Shown: positions 1-8,216, counted from the first letter of the stretch. The stretch: DNA of 27,134 bases from Erythrobacter sp. UBA2510 (GCA_002341345.1 DDNW01000190.1:1-27134); one strand, 5' to 3'. The notes: generated by a model not told the origin, from the sequence alone. Numbers and translations are program-made.

Positions 1-19
1 CAATCTTTGCAACAGAGCC
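1..19 (-). mobile_element. End of an IS6-family element (IS6100-like)
   Basis: Read on the minus strand, the first 19 bases begin GGCTCTGTTGCAAA (positions 19 down to 6), the 14-bp terminal inverted repeat typical of IS6/IS26-family elements. The following bases (GATTG) agree with IS6100 as I remember it. The repeat interrupts the ccoI reading frame: the protein matches CcoI up to the TNMDVPISIG motif and then diverges. If this is a simple insertion, positions 20-27 (CCCGATAC) should be the 8-bp target duplication. Only the tip of the element is present, so the transposase is not visible. The window, and perhaps its contig, stops here, as often happens at multicopy insertion sequences. Confidence 0.8.
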
Positions 20-520
20 CCCGATACTGATCGGCACGTCCATATTGGTCTGGCCTTGGCGCAGCACCTTCCATGCGGAACGGAAGAAGGGCTGCCCGGC
101 AAAGGCGATGGCGGGCACCGCGATCAGTGCGGAGATCCAGTGAAACAGCTCGCGGGTGCTGCCCTCCGCGCCCGACCAGACGCTGACCGAGAGCAGCATG
201 ACGTTCATCGCGGCAAAGGCGGCAACGGCGAGCGGCGCAAGCAGCGGCCTGACCGCCGACACGGGCTTTTCCAGTGCATCGCGGCGCGGCTTGGCCTCGA
301 ACCCGATCTCCAAGAGCGCCGTTACCAGCGCGCGGTCGCTGACCGAGGGATCGTGATCGACCGCGACGGTGCGCGCCGAAAGGTTGACCCGTGCAGCGGT
401 TACGCCCGGCATTTCGCCCAGCCGCCGCTCGACCTTGCTCATGCACCCGGCGCAATGCATGCCCGGAACCGCGAGAACGCTATGTTCGCCCGCGTCGTCG
501 AGGCGGAGCTGCCCGTTCAC
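1..520 (-). pseudogene. ccoI: Truncated CcoI/CopA2-type copper P-type ATPase
   Basis: This is the N-terminal part of the P1B-type copper-transporting ATPase that supplies copper to the cbb3 oxidase. A GTG start at 520 overlaps the ccoH stop (GTGA). About 167 native codons are present. They show a heavy-metal-associated domain with GMHCAGC (Cys23 and Cys26), the start of the membrane region, and the conserved TNMDVPISIG segment near residue 160. The family is usually over 700 residues. The last codons (about 1-19) belong to an IS6-type inverted repeat, so the gene is interrupted before the CPC, DKTG and ATP-binding regions. The remainder could lie beyond the element; within the window the gene is broken. 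Loss would be expected to impair CuB loading of cytochrome cbb3. Confidence 0.85.
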
Positions 521-978
521 CCCAGGTCTTCTTCATGGCGCCAGCGCGCCTCGCCATCGATCAATTCGTAGCGGACGGTCCAGCGGCCTTCGGGAAGCGC
601 CTCACGCGAAAGAAAGCTGCCGTCGCTCTGCCGGTTGAAGGTCATTGGCCGGTCGGGCATCCGCCCCAGCGGGTGGCGCGCATCGGCGGTCAGCACAGCC
701 CCGGCGCCAGGCCCCGTGGCCGTGACCTGCAGACGACGGTCCTCGCGCCAGACCGACGCGACACTCCAGTCGAGCGCCTGCTGACGCTCCGCCTCGTCCA
801 GCCAGTCATTGTATTTCTGACTCGCGACATAGGAGTTCTCGACCACGATCCCGCCGAAAGTCGAGCTGGCATAGGCGGCCATGGTGAAGTTCACCGCGGC
901 CACGATCCCGAAGAACGCCACGAGGATCGCGGTCATGTGCCAGCCGGTGAATTTGCCGGAAATCCTGGTGGCCATCAT
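517..978 (-). CDS. ccoH: Cytochrome cbb3 assembly protein CcoH/FixH
   Basis: This 153-residue FixH-family protein has one N-terminal membrane helix (about residues 14-36) and a periplasmic domain with the family features YVASQKYNDWLDEA and a C-terminal beta-rich part. FixH/CcoH is needed for stable assembly of the cbb3 oxidase. The start ATG overlaps the ccoG stop (ATGA), and a second ATG follows at once; a GGGAG ribosome site lies just upstream of both. The stop overlaps the GTG of ccoI. The position between ccoG and ccoI is the standard order of ccoGHIS operons. Confidence 0.9.
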   Translation of the reverse strand: MMATRISGKFTGWHMTAILVAFFGIVAAVNFTMAAYASSTFGGIVVENSYVASQKYNDWLDEAERQQALDWSVASVWREDRRLQVTATGPGAGAVLTADARHPLGRMPDRPMTFNRQSDGSFLSREALPEGRWTVRYELIDGEARWRHEEDLG

Positions 979-2447
979 TGCTCTCCCGGAGCGGTAAAGC
1001 CCGTTACCACACTGTCACTTTCGCGCTGTTCGTCAAGCGAGGTGAGGCGGAATGTAAACTCTGTCGCCCCGGTATCGGCAGGCGCCATGACATAGGCACG
1101 GACCGGCAAAGTGGCGTCGGCGGGCACGGTAAAGACCTGTGTCCTCGCCGCATCCTCGCGCGCGATCGTGTCGGACCACATCAGCCCGCCCGGCAGGCCT
1201 TCCAGCGCCACTTCCATCTCGCGCGGGCGGCTTTCCATATTGCGCAATCGCAGCGTGTAGGAATTGCGGATCGAACCGTCGCTCAGCAGCATGTAGGGCG
1301 GATTGCGGTCGGGCGAGACGGTCAGGTCGGTGTGGCTACGCACGCCCAGCATGAACAGCAGGCCCATGCCAATGCTGCCCCATATCAGGAAATAGGCGAT
1401 AGTGCGCGGCCGCAGCAGCGTCTTCCAGGGCGGACGCGGCGGTTCGCCCGCCGCCTCGGCCTTGCAATCTTCCAGCGTGGCATAGTCTATCAGCCCGCGC
1501 GGGCGGCCGATATCCTTCATGACCCTGTCGCAGGCGTCGATGCACAGCGCGCAGGTGATGCAGGAGATATCGGGGCCCTTGCGGATGTCCCACCCGGTCG
1601 GGCAAACGGCCACGCATTGCTGGCAGTCGATGCAATCGCCGTATTCGCCGGGGCTCTTCTCGGCCTTCTTGAGGCTGCCGCGCGGTTCGCCGCGCCAGTC
1701 CTTGTAGGTGACGAGCAAAGACTTCTCGTCCATCAGCGCCGTCTGGATGCGCGGCCAGGGGCACATATAGATGCACACCTGTTCGCGCATGAAACCGCCC
1801 AGGGTGAAGGTCGTCAGTGTCAGGACAGCCACGGTGATATAGGCAACGGGGGCCGCCTCCCCCCGCCAGAAATCATGAACCAGAGTCGGCGCGTCGGCGA
1901 AATACATGATCCACGCGCCGCCGGTCCAGAAGGCGATGGTGAGATAGATCAGCCACTTGAACGCGCGCCGCAGGACCTTGCCCCATGTCCACGGTGCCGC
2001 ATCGAGGCGCATACGGGCATTGCGGTCGCCATCGACGAAGCGGTCGACATGCTGGAACAGGTCCGTCCACACCGTCTGCGGGCAGGCGTAACCGCACCAT
2101 GCCCGCCCCACTGCGCTGGTGACCAGGAACAGGCCGATGCCCGCCATGATGAGCAGACCGGCGACGAAATAGAATTCGTGCGGCCAGATCTCGATGCCGA
2201 ACATGTAGAACCGGCGATGGGCCAGATCGACCAGTACGGCCTGATCCGGGGCATAGGGCCCTCGGTCCCAGCGGATCCACGGGGTCCCGTAATAGATCGC
2301 CAGGGTGACGAACATGACCAGCCACTTGAAGCGGCGGAACGGCCCGTCGATCCGCTTGTTATGAACAGCCTTGCGGCTGGCATAAAGTTGTTCGGGGTCA
2401 GGCTGGACCGTCACTGTCAGCCCCGCCTTCTGCTGCGCCTTGCGCAT
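975..2447 (-). CDS. ccoG: Cytochrome c oxidase accessory protein CcoG (FixG/RdxA)
   Basis: This 490-residue membrane iron-sulfur protein is involved in cbb3 oxidase biogenesis; members of the family have been linked to Cu(II) reduction. Several membrane helices lie before about residue 230, including the conserved CGYACPQTVWTDLFQH region (118-133). Two 4Fe-4S motifs follow: Cys272/275/278/282 and Cys296/299/302/306. A last helix (about 350-370) and an Ig-like C-terminal domain come after. The ATG at 2447 gives a 50-nt overlap with ccoP and has a poor ribosome site. An internal GTG (codon 12 or 14) would nearly remove the overlap, so the first 11-13 residues are uncertain. The stop is coupled to ccoH. 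Confidence 0.93.
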   Translation of the reverse strand: MRKAQQKAGLTVTVQPDPEQLYASRKAVHNKRIDGPFRRFKWLVMFVTLAIYYGTPWIRWDRGPYAPDQAVLVDLAHRRFYMFGIEIWPHEFYFVAGLLIMAGIGLFLVTSAVGRAWCGYACPQTVWTDLFQHVDRFVDGDRNARMRLDAAPWTWGKVLRRAFKWLIYLTIAFWTGGAWIMYFADAPTLVHDFWRGEAAPVAYITVAVLTLTTFTLGGFMREQVCIYMCPWPRIQTALMDEKSLLVTYKDWRGEPRGSLKKAEKSPGEYGDCIDCQQCVAVCPTGWDIRKGPDISCITCALCIDACDRVMKDIGRPRGLIDYATLEDCKAEAAGEPPRPPWKTLLRPRTIAYFLIWGSIGMGLLFMLGVRSHTDLTVSPDRNPPYMLLSDGSIRNSYTLRLRNMESRPREMEVALEGLPGGLMWSDTIAREDAARTQVFTVPADATLPVRAYVMAPADTGATEFTFRLTSLDEQRESDSVVTGFTAPGEQ

Positions 2448-3339
2448 CCGCAGCCGGCTCTTCGACCGGGACTACTGTCTCCTCACCGCCGCCCAGCGAG
2501 TGGACATAGGCAGCCAGCATCTTGATCGTCACCGGATCGAGCCGGTCCTTCCAGGCCGGCATCGCGCCCATTTTCGGGTGCAGAATCTGGCTGCTGATGG
2601 CTTCGCGCCTATCGCCGCGCAGCCAGATCGCATCGGCCAGGTTCGGCGCACCGAAGATCCGCATGCCGGTGCCGTCCGGGCCGTGGCAGGCCGCGCAATT
2701 GTCGGCGAAGAGCTGCTCGCCTTGCGGATTGATTTCGGCCTTGCCCGAGAGCGACAGCACATGATCGACCACCGCATTGATCTGCTCGCTGTCGAGCGCG
2801 CCGTCAAAGGTCGGCATGATGCTCTGGCGCATGTCGTTGTCTTCAGGCTGACGGATGCCATAGGTGATCGAATAGTGAATCGACTCGATATCGCCGCCCC
2901 ATAGCCAGTCGTCGTCATTGAGGTTGGGATACCCCAGATCCTGCACACCTGCCGCGCCCGAGCCGTGACACTGGACGCAATTCACCTTGAACGCGGCCGC
3001 CCCGCCCGCAACCGCCTGCTGCAACAGCTGCGGATCGGCGGTCATCTTGTTGAGGTCGGTCACCGCCAGCTGTTCGCGGAAATCCTGCCGCGCAAGATCA
3101 GCGGCGGTCATTTCGTCGGCCAGCTGCCCGCGGCTCGACCAGCCGAGCATGCCCTCGGTGGCCTTAGAAACCATCGGGATCGCCGGATACGCAATCACGT
3201 ATCCGATTGCGAAGATGATGGTCAGATAGAACGTCCACAGCCACCAGCGCGGCAGCGGCGTGTTGAGTTCCTCGATACCGTCCCACTCGTGGCCGACCGT
3301 TTCGGTGCCGGTGGCTTCGTCGATCCGCTTATTCTCCAT
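2398..3339 (-). CDS. ccoP: cbb3-type cytochrome c oxidase subunit III, di-heme CcoP
   Basis: This 313-residue di-heme c-type cytochrome subunit passes electrons toward CcoO and CcoN. The N-terminal WDGIEELNTPLPRWW motif (19-33) is diagnostic for CcoP and precedes the membrane helix (about 33-55). Two cytochrome c domains follow, with CVQCH (Cys121, Cys124, His125) and CAACH (Cys215, Cys218, His219). The C terminus ends in an acidic, Ala/Gly-rich tail of about 25 residues. The gene overlaps ccoQ upstream by 11 nt and ccoG downstream. Heme attachment implies export and maturation in the periplasm. Confidence 0.96.
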   Translation of the reverse strand: MENKRIDEATGTETVGHEWDGIEELNTPLPRWWLWTFYLTIIFAIGYVIAYPAIPMVSKATEGMLGWSSRGQLADEMTAADLARQDFREQLAVTDLNKMTADPQLLQQAVAGGAAAFKVNCVQCHGSGAAGVQDLGYPNLNDDDWLWGGDIESIHYSITYGIRQPEDNDMRQSIMPTFDGALDSEQINAVVDHVLSLSGKAEINPQGEQLFADNCAACHGPDGTGMRIFGAPNLADAIWLRGDRREAISSQILHPKMGAMPAWKDRLDPVTIKMLAAYVHSLGGGEETVVPVEEPAADAQGAAEGGADSDGPA

Positions 3340-3493
3340 GGATCTCGTCCTTGAAAATGGAGTTTGCCGCTGTGTTGTTCTGCTTGTGGGCGCCGGGCCG
3401 GAAAGGCCATGCGCACAGGGTCAGGAACACCACGAACATGGCCACCAGGGCCCAGCTGTCGGCAAAATGCCGCAAGGTTTCATAGACGCTCAC
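3329..3493 (-). CDS. ccoQ: cbb3 oxidase small subunit CcoQ
   Basis: This small gene encodes 54 residues. It starts at a GTG whose first bases overlap the ccoO stop (GTGA) and ends inside the first codons of ccoP. The product begins [14 protein letters not shown], has one membrane helix (about residues 14-31, containing [16 protein letters not shown]) and the motif AWPFRPG, and ends in a short polar tail. This is the classic CcoQ layout and position. CcoQ helps stabilise the oxidase complex. The alternative ATG at 3483 is out of this frame. Length, motif and context make the call firm. Confidence 0.93.
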   Translation of the reverse strand: MSVYETLRHFADSWALVAMFVVFLTLCAWPFRPGAHKQNNTAANSIFKDEIHGE

Positions 3494-4251
3494 CGTCCAT
3501 CCTCCTCAGCAAGCTCTTCCTGTGCCGCCGCGCTGTTCACGTCGACCAGCGTGCCGAGCATCTGGAGATAGGCGACCAGCGCATCCATTTCGGTCACGCG
3601 GCCCGGATCGCCGTCAAAGTCGCGCAATTGTGCCTTGGGATAGCGTTCTGCCAGATCCTCGGCATCGGCGTCGGGATCGCCCTGCGCCCTGAGGTCGTTC
3701 ATCGCCATTTCGAGATCGCGCTCGGTATAGGGAACGCCCACGGCCCGCAGCGCGGCAAGATTGGCTGCCGGATCGTGCACCTCGAGGTCCGCCTCGGCGA
3801 GGAAGCCGTATTGCGGCATTACGCTCTCGGGCACGACGGCCTGCGGGTTGGTCAGGTGCTGCACGTGCCATTCATCCGAATAGCGCCCGCCCACCCGCGC
3901 CAGGTCGGGCCCGGTGCGCTTGGAACCCCACTGGAACGGGTGGTCGTACATGCTTTCCGCCGCCAGCGAGTAATGGCCGTAGCGTTCGACCTCGTCGCGG
4001 AACGGACGGATCATCTGGCTGTGGCAGACATAGCATCCCTCGCGGATGTAGATGTCGCGTCCGGCCAGTTCGAGCGGGGTGTAGGGGCGCATGCCCTCCA
4101 CCTTCTCGATCGTGTTGTCGATCCAGAACAGCGGGGCGATTTCGACGATGCCGCCGATCGCCACGGTAATGAAGGTCCCCGCCGCGAGGAGGGTAATGTT
4201 CTTCTCGAGCTTCTTGTGCCCGGCGAACGGTTCCTTGGGTGTATCGCTCAT
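3490..4251 (-). CDS. ccoO: cbb3-type cytochrome c oxidase subunit II, mono-heme CcoO
   Basis: This 253-residue mono-heme cytochrome c subunit has one N-terminal membrane anchor (about residues 19-37), the CcoO-typical [19 protein letters not shown] region, and the heme site CYVCH (Cys73, Cys76, His77). [13 protein letters not shown] follows the heme site and is a strong family signature. I chose the ATG at 4251 because it has a purine-rich site (AGAGAAAG) 4 nt upstream. A GTG at 4266 would overlap the ccoN stop and add 5 residues. The stop is coupled to ccoQ. CcoO relays electrons from CcoP to the catalytic subunit. Confidence 0.95.
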   Translation of the reverse strand: MSDTPKEPFAGHKKLEKNITLLAAGTFITVAIGGIVEIAPLFWIDNTIEKVEGMRPYTPLELAGRDIYIREGCYVCHSQMIRPFRDEVERYGHYSLAAESMYDHPFQWGSKRTGPDLARVGGRYSDEWHVQHLTNPQAVVPESVMPQYGFLAEADLEVHDPAANLAALRAVGVPYTERDLEMAMNDLRAQGDPDADAEDLAERYPKAQLRDFDGDPGRVTEMDALVAYLQMLGTLVDVNSAAAQEELAEEDGR

Positions 4252-4262
4252 AGGACTTTCTC

Positions 4263-5930
4263 TCACTCGGCCGGGACGGCTGCAGGGGTGATCGGGCGGT
4301 CGGCCTCGGGATCGTAGGCCGCGTCGCCCAGCGGCGCTTCCTCGCGCAGCTTGCCCGCAACCGTCATCCAGACGTTGTAGGCAGCGACGATCGCACCCGC
4401 GAGGTAGAGCAGGCCACCAAAGGCACGCAGCAGGAACATCGGCTTCACGGCTTCCACGGTGTCGGCGAAGCTGTTCACCAGATAGCCGTCGAGGCCGTAT
4501 TCACGCCACATCAGGCCCTGGGTGATGCCCGCCACCCACATGCTGGCCGCGTAGAAGACGATTCCGGCACTCGCGAGCCAGAAATGCCAGTTGATCATGC
4601 GCAGGCTGTACATGCGCTCACGCTTCCACAGGCGCGGGACCAGATAATAGACGCAAGCGAAGGTGATCATGCCGTTCCAGCCCAACGCACCGGAATGCAC
4701 GTGGCCGATGGTCCAGTCGGTATAGTGCGACAGCGAGTTGACGCTCTTGATCGACAGCATCGGCCCTTCGAAGGTGCTCATGCCGTAAAAGGCCAGCGCC
4801 ATCACCATCATGCGGATGATCGGGTCGGTGCGGATCTTGTCCCATGCGCCGTTCAGCGTCATCAGGCCGTTGATCATGCCGCCCCAGCTGGGCATCCACA
4901 GCATGATCGAGAAGACCATGCCCAGCGTCTGCGCCCAGTCGGGCAGCGCGGTGTAATGGAGGTGGTGCGGACCTGCCCAGATATAGAGGAAGATCAGGCT
5001 CCAGAAGTGGATGATCGACAGGCGGTAGGAATAGACCGGCCGTTCGGCCTGCTTCGGCACGAAGTAGTACATCATCGCAAGGAAGCCCGCGGTCAGGAAG
5101 AAGCCGACCGCATTATGGCCGTACCACCACTGGGTCAGGGCGTCCTGCACACCGGCAAACAGCGAGTAGCTGCGACTGCCGAGGAAGCTCACGGGCACGG
5201 CCAGATTGTTGACGATATGGAGCATCGCAACGGTGACGATGAAAGCGAGGTAGAACCAGTTGGCGACGTAGATATGCGGCTCGTGTCGCTTCACGATGGT
5301 GCCGACGAAGACCGCGAAATAGGCGACCCAGACAATCGTCAGCCACAGGTCGACATACCATTCGGGCTCGGCATATTCGCGGCTCTGGGTGACGCCCAGC
5401 AGATAGCCGGTCGCCGCCAGCACGATGAACAGCTGATAGCCCCAGAAGACGAAGCGCGCGAGCGACGGGAACGCCAGCTGCGTGCGGCAGGTCCGCTGCA
5501 CGACGTAGAAGCTGGTCGCGATCAGCGCATTGCCGCCAAAGGCGAAGATCACCGCGCTGGTGTGGAGCGGTCGCAGACGCCCGAAATTGAAATAAGGCTC
5601 AAGGTTCAGCACGGGGAACCGCAGCTGCAGCGCGATGAAAACGCCGGCCGCAAGGCCCGCCAGACCCCAGAACATGGTCGCGATCACGCCCCAGCGCACC
5701 GGGTCGTCGTCATAACGCGAAGGCCCGTCGGGCATCTTGAAGAAACTGCGCGCGGTCGACGCCGGGTCGAACCGCGCTGCCGAAAACAGGACCAGCAGGA
5801 AAGCGACGAACGCCACCATTCCGGCCTGAATGGAATAGGCAGTGTCATGGCCCAGTGCGGATGCCATGATCGCAATGATCATAACGGCAAACCACAGGCC
5901 TGTGCGACCTAGTGCGGCTTCAGCTTGCAT
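4263..5930 (-). CDS. ccoN: cbb3-type cytochrome c oxidase subunit I, catalytic CcoN
   Basis: This 555-residue heme-copper oxidase catalytic subunit reduces O2 to water with high affinity. Visible ligands include His123 (low-spin heme, [15 protein letters not shown]), His272 ([10 protein letters not shown]), His322-His323 ([12 protein letters not shown]), and His410/His412 ([16 protein letters not shown]). The N terminus carries about 80 extra residues with two membrane helices compared with the shortest CcoN proteins, which is common in sphingomonads as far as I recall. The ATG at 5930 has a GGAG site 6 nt upstream; upstream in-frame codons lack one. It heads the operon, downstream of an FNR-type operator. 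Confidence 0.96.
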   Translation of the reverse strand: MQAEAALGRTGLWFAVMIIAIMASALGHDTAYSIQAGMVAFVAFLLVLFSAARFDPASTARSFFKMPDGPSRYDDDPVRWGVIATMFWGLAGLAAGVFIALQLRFPVLNLEPYFNFGRLRPLHTSAVIFAFGGNALIATSFYVVQRTCRTQLAFPSLARFVFWGYQLFIVLAATGYLLGVTQSREYAEPEWYVDLWLTIVWVAYFAVFVGTIVKRHEPHIYVANWFYLAFIVTVAMLHIVNNLAVPVSFLGSRSYSLFAGVQDALTQWWYGHNAVGFFLTAGFLAMMYYFVPKQAERPVYSYRLSIIHFWSLIFLYIWAGPHHLHYTALPDWAQTLGMVFSIMLWMPSWGGMINGLMTLNGAWDKIRTDPIIRMMVMALAFYGMSTFEGPMLSIKSVNSLSHYTDWTIGHVHSGALGWNGMITFACVYYLVPRLWKRERMYSLRMINWHFWLASAGIVFYAASMWVAGITQGLMWREYGLDGYLVNSFADTVEAVKPMFLLRAFGGLLYLAGAIVAAYNVWMTVAGKLREEAPLGDAAYDPEADRPITPAAVPAE

Positions 5931-5984
5931 GGAGTTCTCCGTCCCTGTTCCAGCGTTCCCTAGTAGGGCGACTGGGGCCAATCA

Positions 5985-5998
5985 TTGATCTTGCGCAA
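5985..5998. promoter_or_regulatory. FNR/FixK-type operator before ccoN
   Basis: TTGAT-CTTG-CGCAA fits the FNR/FixK consensus TTGAT-N4-ATCAA with one perfect half-site (reading ATCAA on the minus strand). The centre lies about 61 nt upstream of the ccoN start, so a transcript starting near 5950 would place it near -41.5, a class II activator position. A weak -10-like TACTAG lies in about the right place. The adjacent gene encodes a regulator with a matching recognition helix. Oxygen-limited induction of the cco operon is the expected outcome. Confidence 0.65.
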
Positions 5999-6009
5999 TT
6001 TTCAAAAAT

Positions 6010-6735
6010 TCATGCTGCGATGGCGAACAGCCCTGCCCGTGCGGCAAGCGCGGGCCCCTCGACGACCCGTAACCAGGCCCGTCCTCGCGTTTCGATCAGC
6101 CCTTCGGCGCGCAGGCGGCTGAACTCGCGGCTCACGGTCTCGACGGTCAGGCCCAGCGCCTCGCCCATCTCTCGGCGGGTCATGGGCAGGCACACCCCCC
6201 CTTCCGCGTCGGTCATCTTTTTCAGCCGTTCGGCAAGCTGGAGGATGAACCCGGCCACCCGCTCACTGGCGCTGCGGCGGCTCAGAAGGATCGCGCCGTC
6301 GCGGCACAAATTGAGCGCGCGCATCGCCCGGCCCAGCAGATTGGTCAGCGCTTCGGGCATGCCGCTGCACGCCTTGATCACCTCGTCCTGGTCGAGCACC
6401 GCGAGCTCGCTGTCCTTGAGCGCATAGAGCAGATAGGTGTGAGGACCGCTGGCCGACACGGTCACCAGATCGCCGGGAAACTGGAAGGCGAGCACGTGGT
6501 CCTCGCCATCGCCCGCCTGTGCGACGAGCTTGGTCGCCCCGGACTGGATATAGACAAGGTGATCTGCGGAAAGCGATATCCTGACTTGCGCCCCCGCGCG
6601 GACCTTTACCGGCCAGACGACCGGGCGCAGCACTTCTTCCAGCGCCTCCTGATCGCTGCGTGTCCCCACCAGCGCTATCAGGTTTTTCACCATTGCCGAT
6701 TTCTGCATCTGACCGGGTCCACCATCGCTTCGCAT
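6010..6735 (-). CDS. Crp/Fnr-family transcription regulator (FixK-like)
   Basis: This 241-residue regulator has a cyclic-nucleotide-binding-like beta-roll (about 30-125), a dimerisation helix (about 130-172) and a winged helix-turn-helix (about 185-215). The recognition helix contains E199-x-x-S202-R203, the FNR/FixK pattern that reads TTGAT half-sites, matching the boxes on both sides of the gene. The N-terminal Cys cluster of oxygen-sensing FNR is absent; the three Cys residues (123, 144, 182) are scattered. It is therefore more like FixK, and oxygen sensing would need another input. The ATG at 6735 has GAAAGG 5 nt upstream; longer in-frame starts lack a good site. Confidence 0.88.
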   Translation of the reverse strand: MRSDGGPGQMQKSAMVKNLIALVGTRSDQEALEEVLRPVVWPVKVRAGAQVRISLSADHLVYIQSGATKLVAQAGDGEDHVLAFQFPGDLVTVSASGPHTYLLYALKDSELAVLDQDEVIKACSGMPEALTNLLGRAMRALNLCRDGAILLSRRSASERVAGFILQLAERLKKMTDAEGGVCLPMTRREMGEALGLTVETVSREFSRLRAEGLIETRGRAWLRVVEGPALAARAGLFAIAA

Positions 6736-6769
6736 GCGCACCCTTTCGCCGCGAACGATCCGTGCGTCT

Positions 6770-6783
6770 TTGATCCAGGACAA
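6770..6783. promoter_or_regulatory. FNR/FixK-type operator between the regulator and ompW
   Basis: TTGAT-CCAG-GACAA matches TTGAT-N4-ATCAA in one half-site fully and in 3 of 5 bases in the other. It lies in the divergent region between the regulator (start 6735) and ompW (start 6879), so it could serve autoregulation, ompW control, or both. A -10-like CATAAT lies at 6797-6802 on the plus strand, but it is closer to the box than a class II activator site would need. Assignment to one promoter is open. Confidence 0.5.
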
Positions 6784-6878
6784 TGATTGCGTGATCCATA
6801 ATCGCCAATCGGCAGCCCAACGTTGCAGGAAACATGCGGGCCGCAAGGGGCGGCCACTGCAGCGACGGGAACTGAACA

Positions 6879-7544
6879 ATGAAGACTATCATCAGTGCCG
6901 CCATCGCGATGTCCGCTGCCCTGGCAGTGCCTGCACAAGCGCAGGAAGCCGGCACCATTCAGGTGAAGGTACTGGGCTCTGCCGTCCTGCCCGACGGCAA
7001 GATCGAAAAGGTCAATCTAGACCTCGTCGGCCTGCCTGCCGGAACGCAGACTGAAGCCAACGACAATTACGTGCCCACCGTCGCGATCGAATATTTCCTC
7101 GCCAACAACCTGTCGGTCGAGACGATCTGCTGCCTGACCCAGCACGATGTCGATGGTGTTGACGGCGCTGCCGGGGCCGAACTGGTTTCCGACGCGCTGC
7201 TGCTCCCCGCGACCGTCACCGCCAAATATCACCTCAATGGCGGCGGCATCTCGCCCTATGTCGGTGCCGGCGTCGCCTATTTCATCTGGCTCGATGACAA
7301 GCCGGGTGCCTTCGCCGTTTCTGCGGGTGCCGACGATTTCAACCTGAGCGACGAATTCGGCTTCGTGCTGCAGGGCGGGATCGACGTGCCGGTCGGCGAC
7401 AGCGGCTTTGCACTGTCGGTCGATGCGAAGCGCTATTTCATCGACACCACCGCGCGCTGGTATGCCGGTGGCACCAAGGTGATCGAGACCGAACACAAGC
7501 TCGACCCCTGGGTGCTGAGCGCAGGCGTGGCCTTCCGTTTCTAA
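6879..7544 (+). CDS. ompW: OmpW-family outer membrane porin
   Basis: The 221-residue product begins with a Sec signal peptide (cleavage after AQA, residue 21) and ends in Phe (AGVAFRF), the C-terminal signature of outer membrane beta-barrels. Family landmarks include VKVLGSAVLPDG, the PTVAIEYFLANNLSVE strand, LLLPATVTAKYHL, SPYVGAGVAYF, and a C-terminal DPWVLSAGVAFRF. OmpW proteins form 8-stranded barrels with a hydrophobic channel, and FNR controls ompW in enterobacteria. That fits the FNR-type box upstream here. The gene is followed after 11 nt by the AhpD-like gene, probably in the same transcript. Confidence 0.92.
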   Translation: MKTIISAAIAMSAALAVPAQAQEAGTIQVKVLGSAVLPDGKIEKVNLDLVGLPAGTQTEANDNYVPTVAIEYFLANNLSVETICCLTQHDVDGVDGAAGAELVSDALLLPATVTAKYHLNGGGISPYVGAGVAYFIWLDDKPGAFAVSAGADDFNLSDEFGFVLQGGIDVPVGDSGFALSVDAKRYFIDTTARWYAGGTKVIETEHKLDPWVLSAGVAFRF

Positions 7545-7555
7545 AGGAAACTTCG

Positions 7556-7918
7556 ATGAGCACTAACTTCAAGGACTGGCCTGCCATCGGTGCGAACCTG
7601 ATCCCCGCGATCAAGGAGCTGCACAAGGGTGCGCCGGGCGTGATGAAGGCCTTTCGCGAAATGGGTGCTGCCGCACATGAGGGCGGCGCGCTCGACGCGA
7701 AGACCAAGGAACTGCTCGCGGTCGCGATCTCGGTCGCGGTGCGCTGCGATCCGTGCATCACCTACCATGTCGAAGCTGCACGCAAGAAAGGCGCCACGCG
7801 CGAGGAGATCGCCGAGACCATGGGTCTTGCCGTCTATATGGGTGCCGGTCCCAGCGCGATGTACGCGGCGCAGGCGCTCGAAGCCTACGACCAGTATGCG
7901 GAGCAGGCCGCGAGCTGA
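7556..7918 (+). CDS. Carboxymuconolactone decarboxylase/AhpD-family protein
   Basis: This 120-residue all-helical protein carries the AhpD core motif Cys64-x-x-Cys67-x-x-x-His71 (RCDPCITYHVEAA). In the AhpD branch this motif gives thiol-disulfide or peroxidase-related activity. DAKTKELLAVAISVAV and GATREEIAETMGLAVYMG are typical of the family. AAAGGAAA lies just upstream of the ATG. It sits behind ompW and before a terminator. Small AhpD-like proteins often handle peroxides or alkylhydroperoxides; the substrate here is unknown. Confidence 0.85.
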   Translation: MSTNFKDWPAIGANLIPAIKELHKGAPGVMKAFREMGAAAHEGGALDAKTKELLAVAISVAVRCDPCITYHVEAARKKGATREEIAETMGLAVYMGAGPSAMYAAQALEAYDQYAEQAAS

Positions 7919-7945
7919 ATTCGGCCCTCCCTGACGCCTGTGATG

Positions 7946-7983
7946 AAGGCCGGTCCCGCCAGCGCGGGGTCGGCCTTTATTAT
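7946..7983 (+). terminator. Rho-independent terminator after the AhpD-like gene
   Basis: A 14-bp stem (AAGGCCGGTCCCGC with GCGGGGTCGGCCTT, two G-T wobbles) closes a 4-nt loop and is followed by TATTATT. It begins 28 nt after the stop codon and closes the ompW transcript. It marks the last clearly chromosomal feature before the accessory region. Confidence 0.85.
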
Positions 7984-8141
7984 TGATGCGTATAAAGGCC
8001 CGGAAGGATCGGGCAGATCGCCGACACTTTAAGCGAATTGCGCCCGGAAGGATTAGTTCGCGCCTGCGGCGCTCCGTCATCTTCGCTCCCTGCGGTCGCT
8101 GCGATTCCGAACCGTCCGAACCTTCTGGCAGACCCGCCCAG

Positions 8142-8173
8142 AAACACAAAAGCCGCCCCTGACGGGACGGCTT
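8142..8173 (-). terminator. Minus-strand terminator with no gene left upstream
   Basis: On the minus strand the sequence forms a 10-bp stem (AAGCCGUCCC with GGGGCGGCUU, one U-G pair) with a 4-nt loop, followed by TTTTGTGTTT. The wobble becomes an A-C mismatch on the plus strand and no T-run follows there, so it reads as a minus-strand terminator. No minus-strand gene precedes it within the window. This fits a terminator that once closed a gene, perhaps a tRNA, now split from it by an insertion. Confidence 0.65.
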
Positions 8174-8196
8174 CCGTATTTCTGGCGCCCCGCCCT

Positions 8197-8216
8197 GGAT
8201 AAACATAACGAATACA
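8197..8216 (+). repeat. 20-bp direct repeat, left copy
   Basis: GGATAAACATAACGAATACA occurs here and again at 13423-13442, 5,226 bp away, in the same orientation and without mismatch. Similarity continues imperfectly on both sides: TGGcGCCCCGccC here against TGGtGCCCCGtgC to the left, and C/T-rich sequence ending in CCGCC to the right. The pair brackets four defence-type genes and looks like element ends or attachment sites. Confidence 0.8.

Noticed and set aside
978..2525. Long plus-strand frame of 515 codons opposite ccoG
   Set aside because: It is the antisense of ccoG and ccoP in GC-rich DNA, has low-complexity composition, and resembles no family. The opposite strand carries clear CcoG motifs.
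4584..5912. Plus-strand frame of 442 codons opposite ccoN
   Set aside because: It is His/Arg/Asp-rich antisense translation of a conserved oxidase gene and has no independent evidence.
8142..8173. CRISPR-like or riboswitch structure at the left junction
   Set aside because: There is one GC-rich hairpin followed by a U-run and no repeat-spacer pattern; a simple minus-strand terminator explains it.
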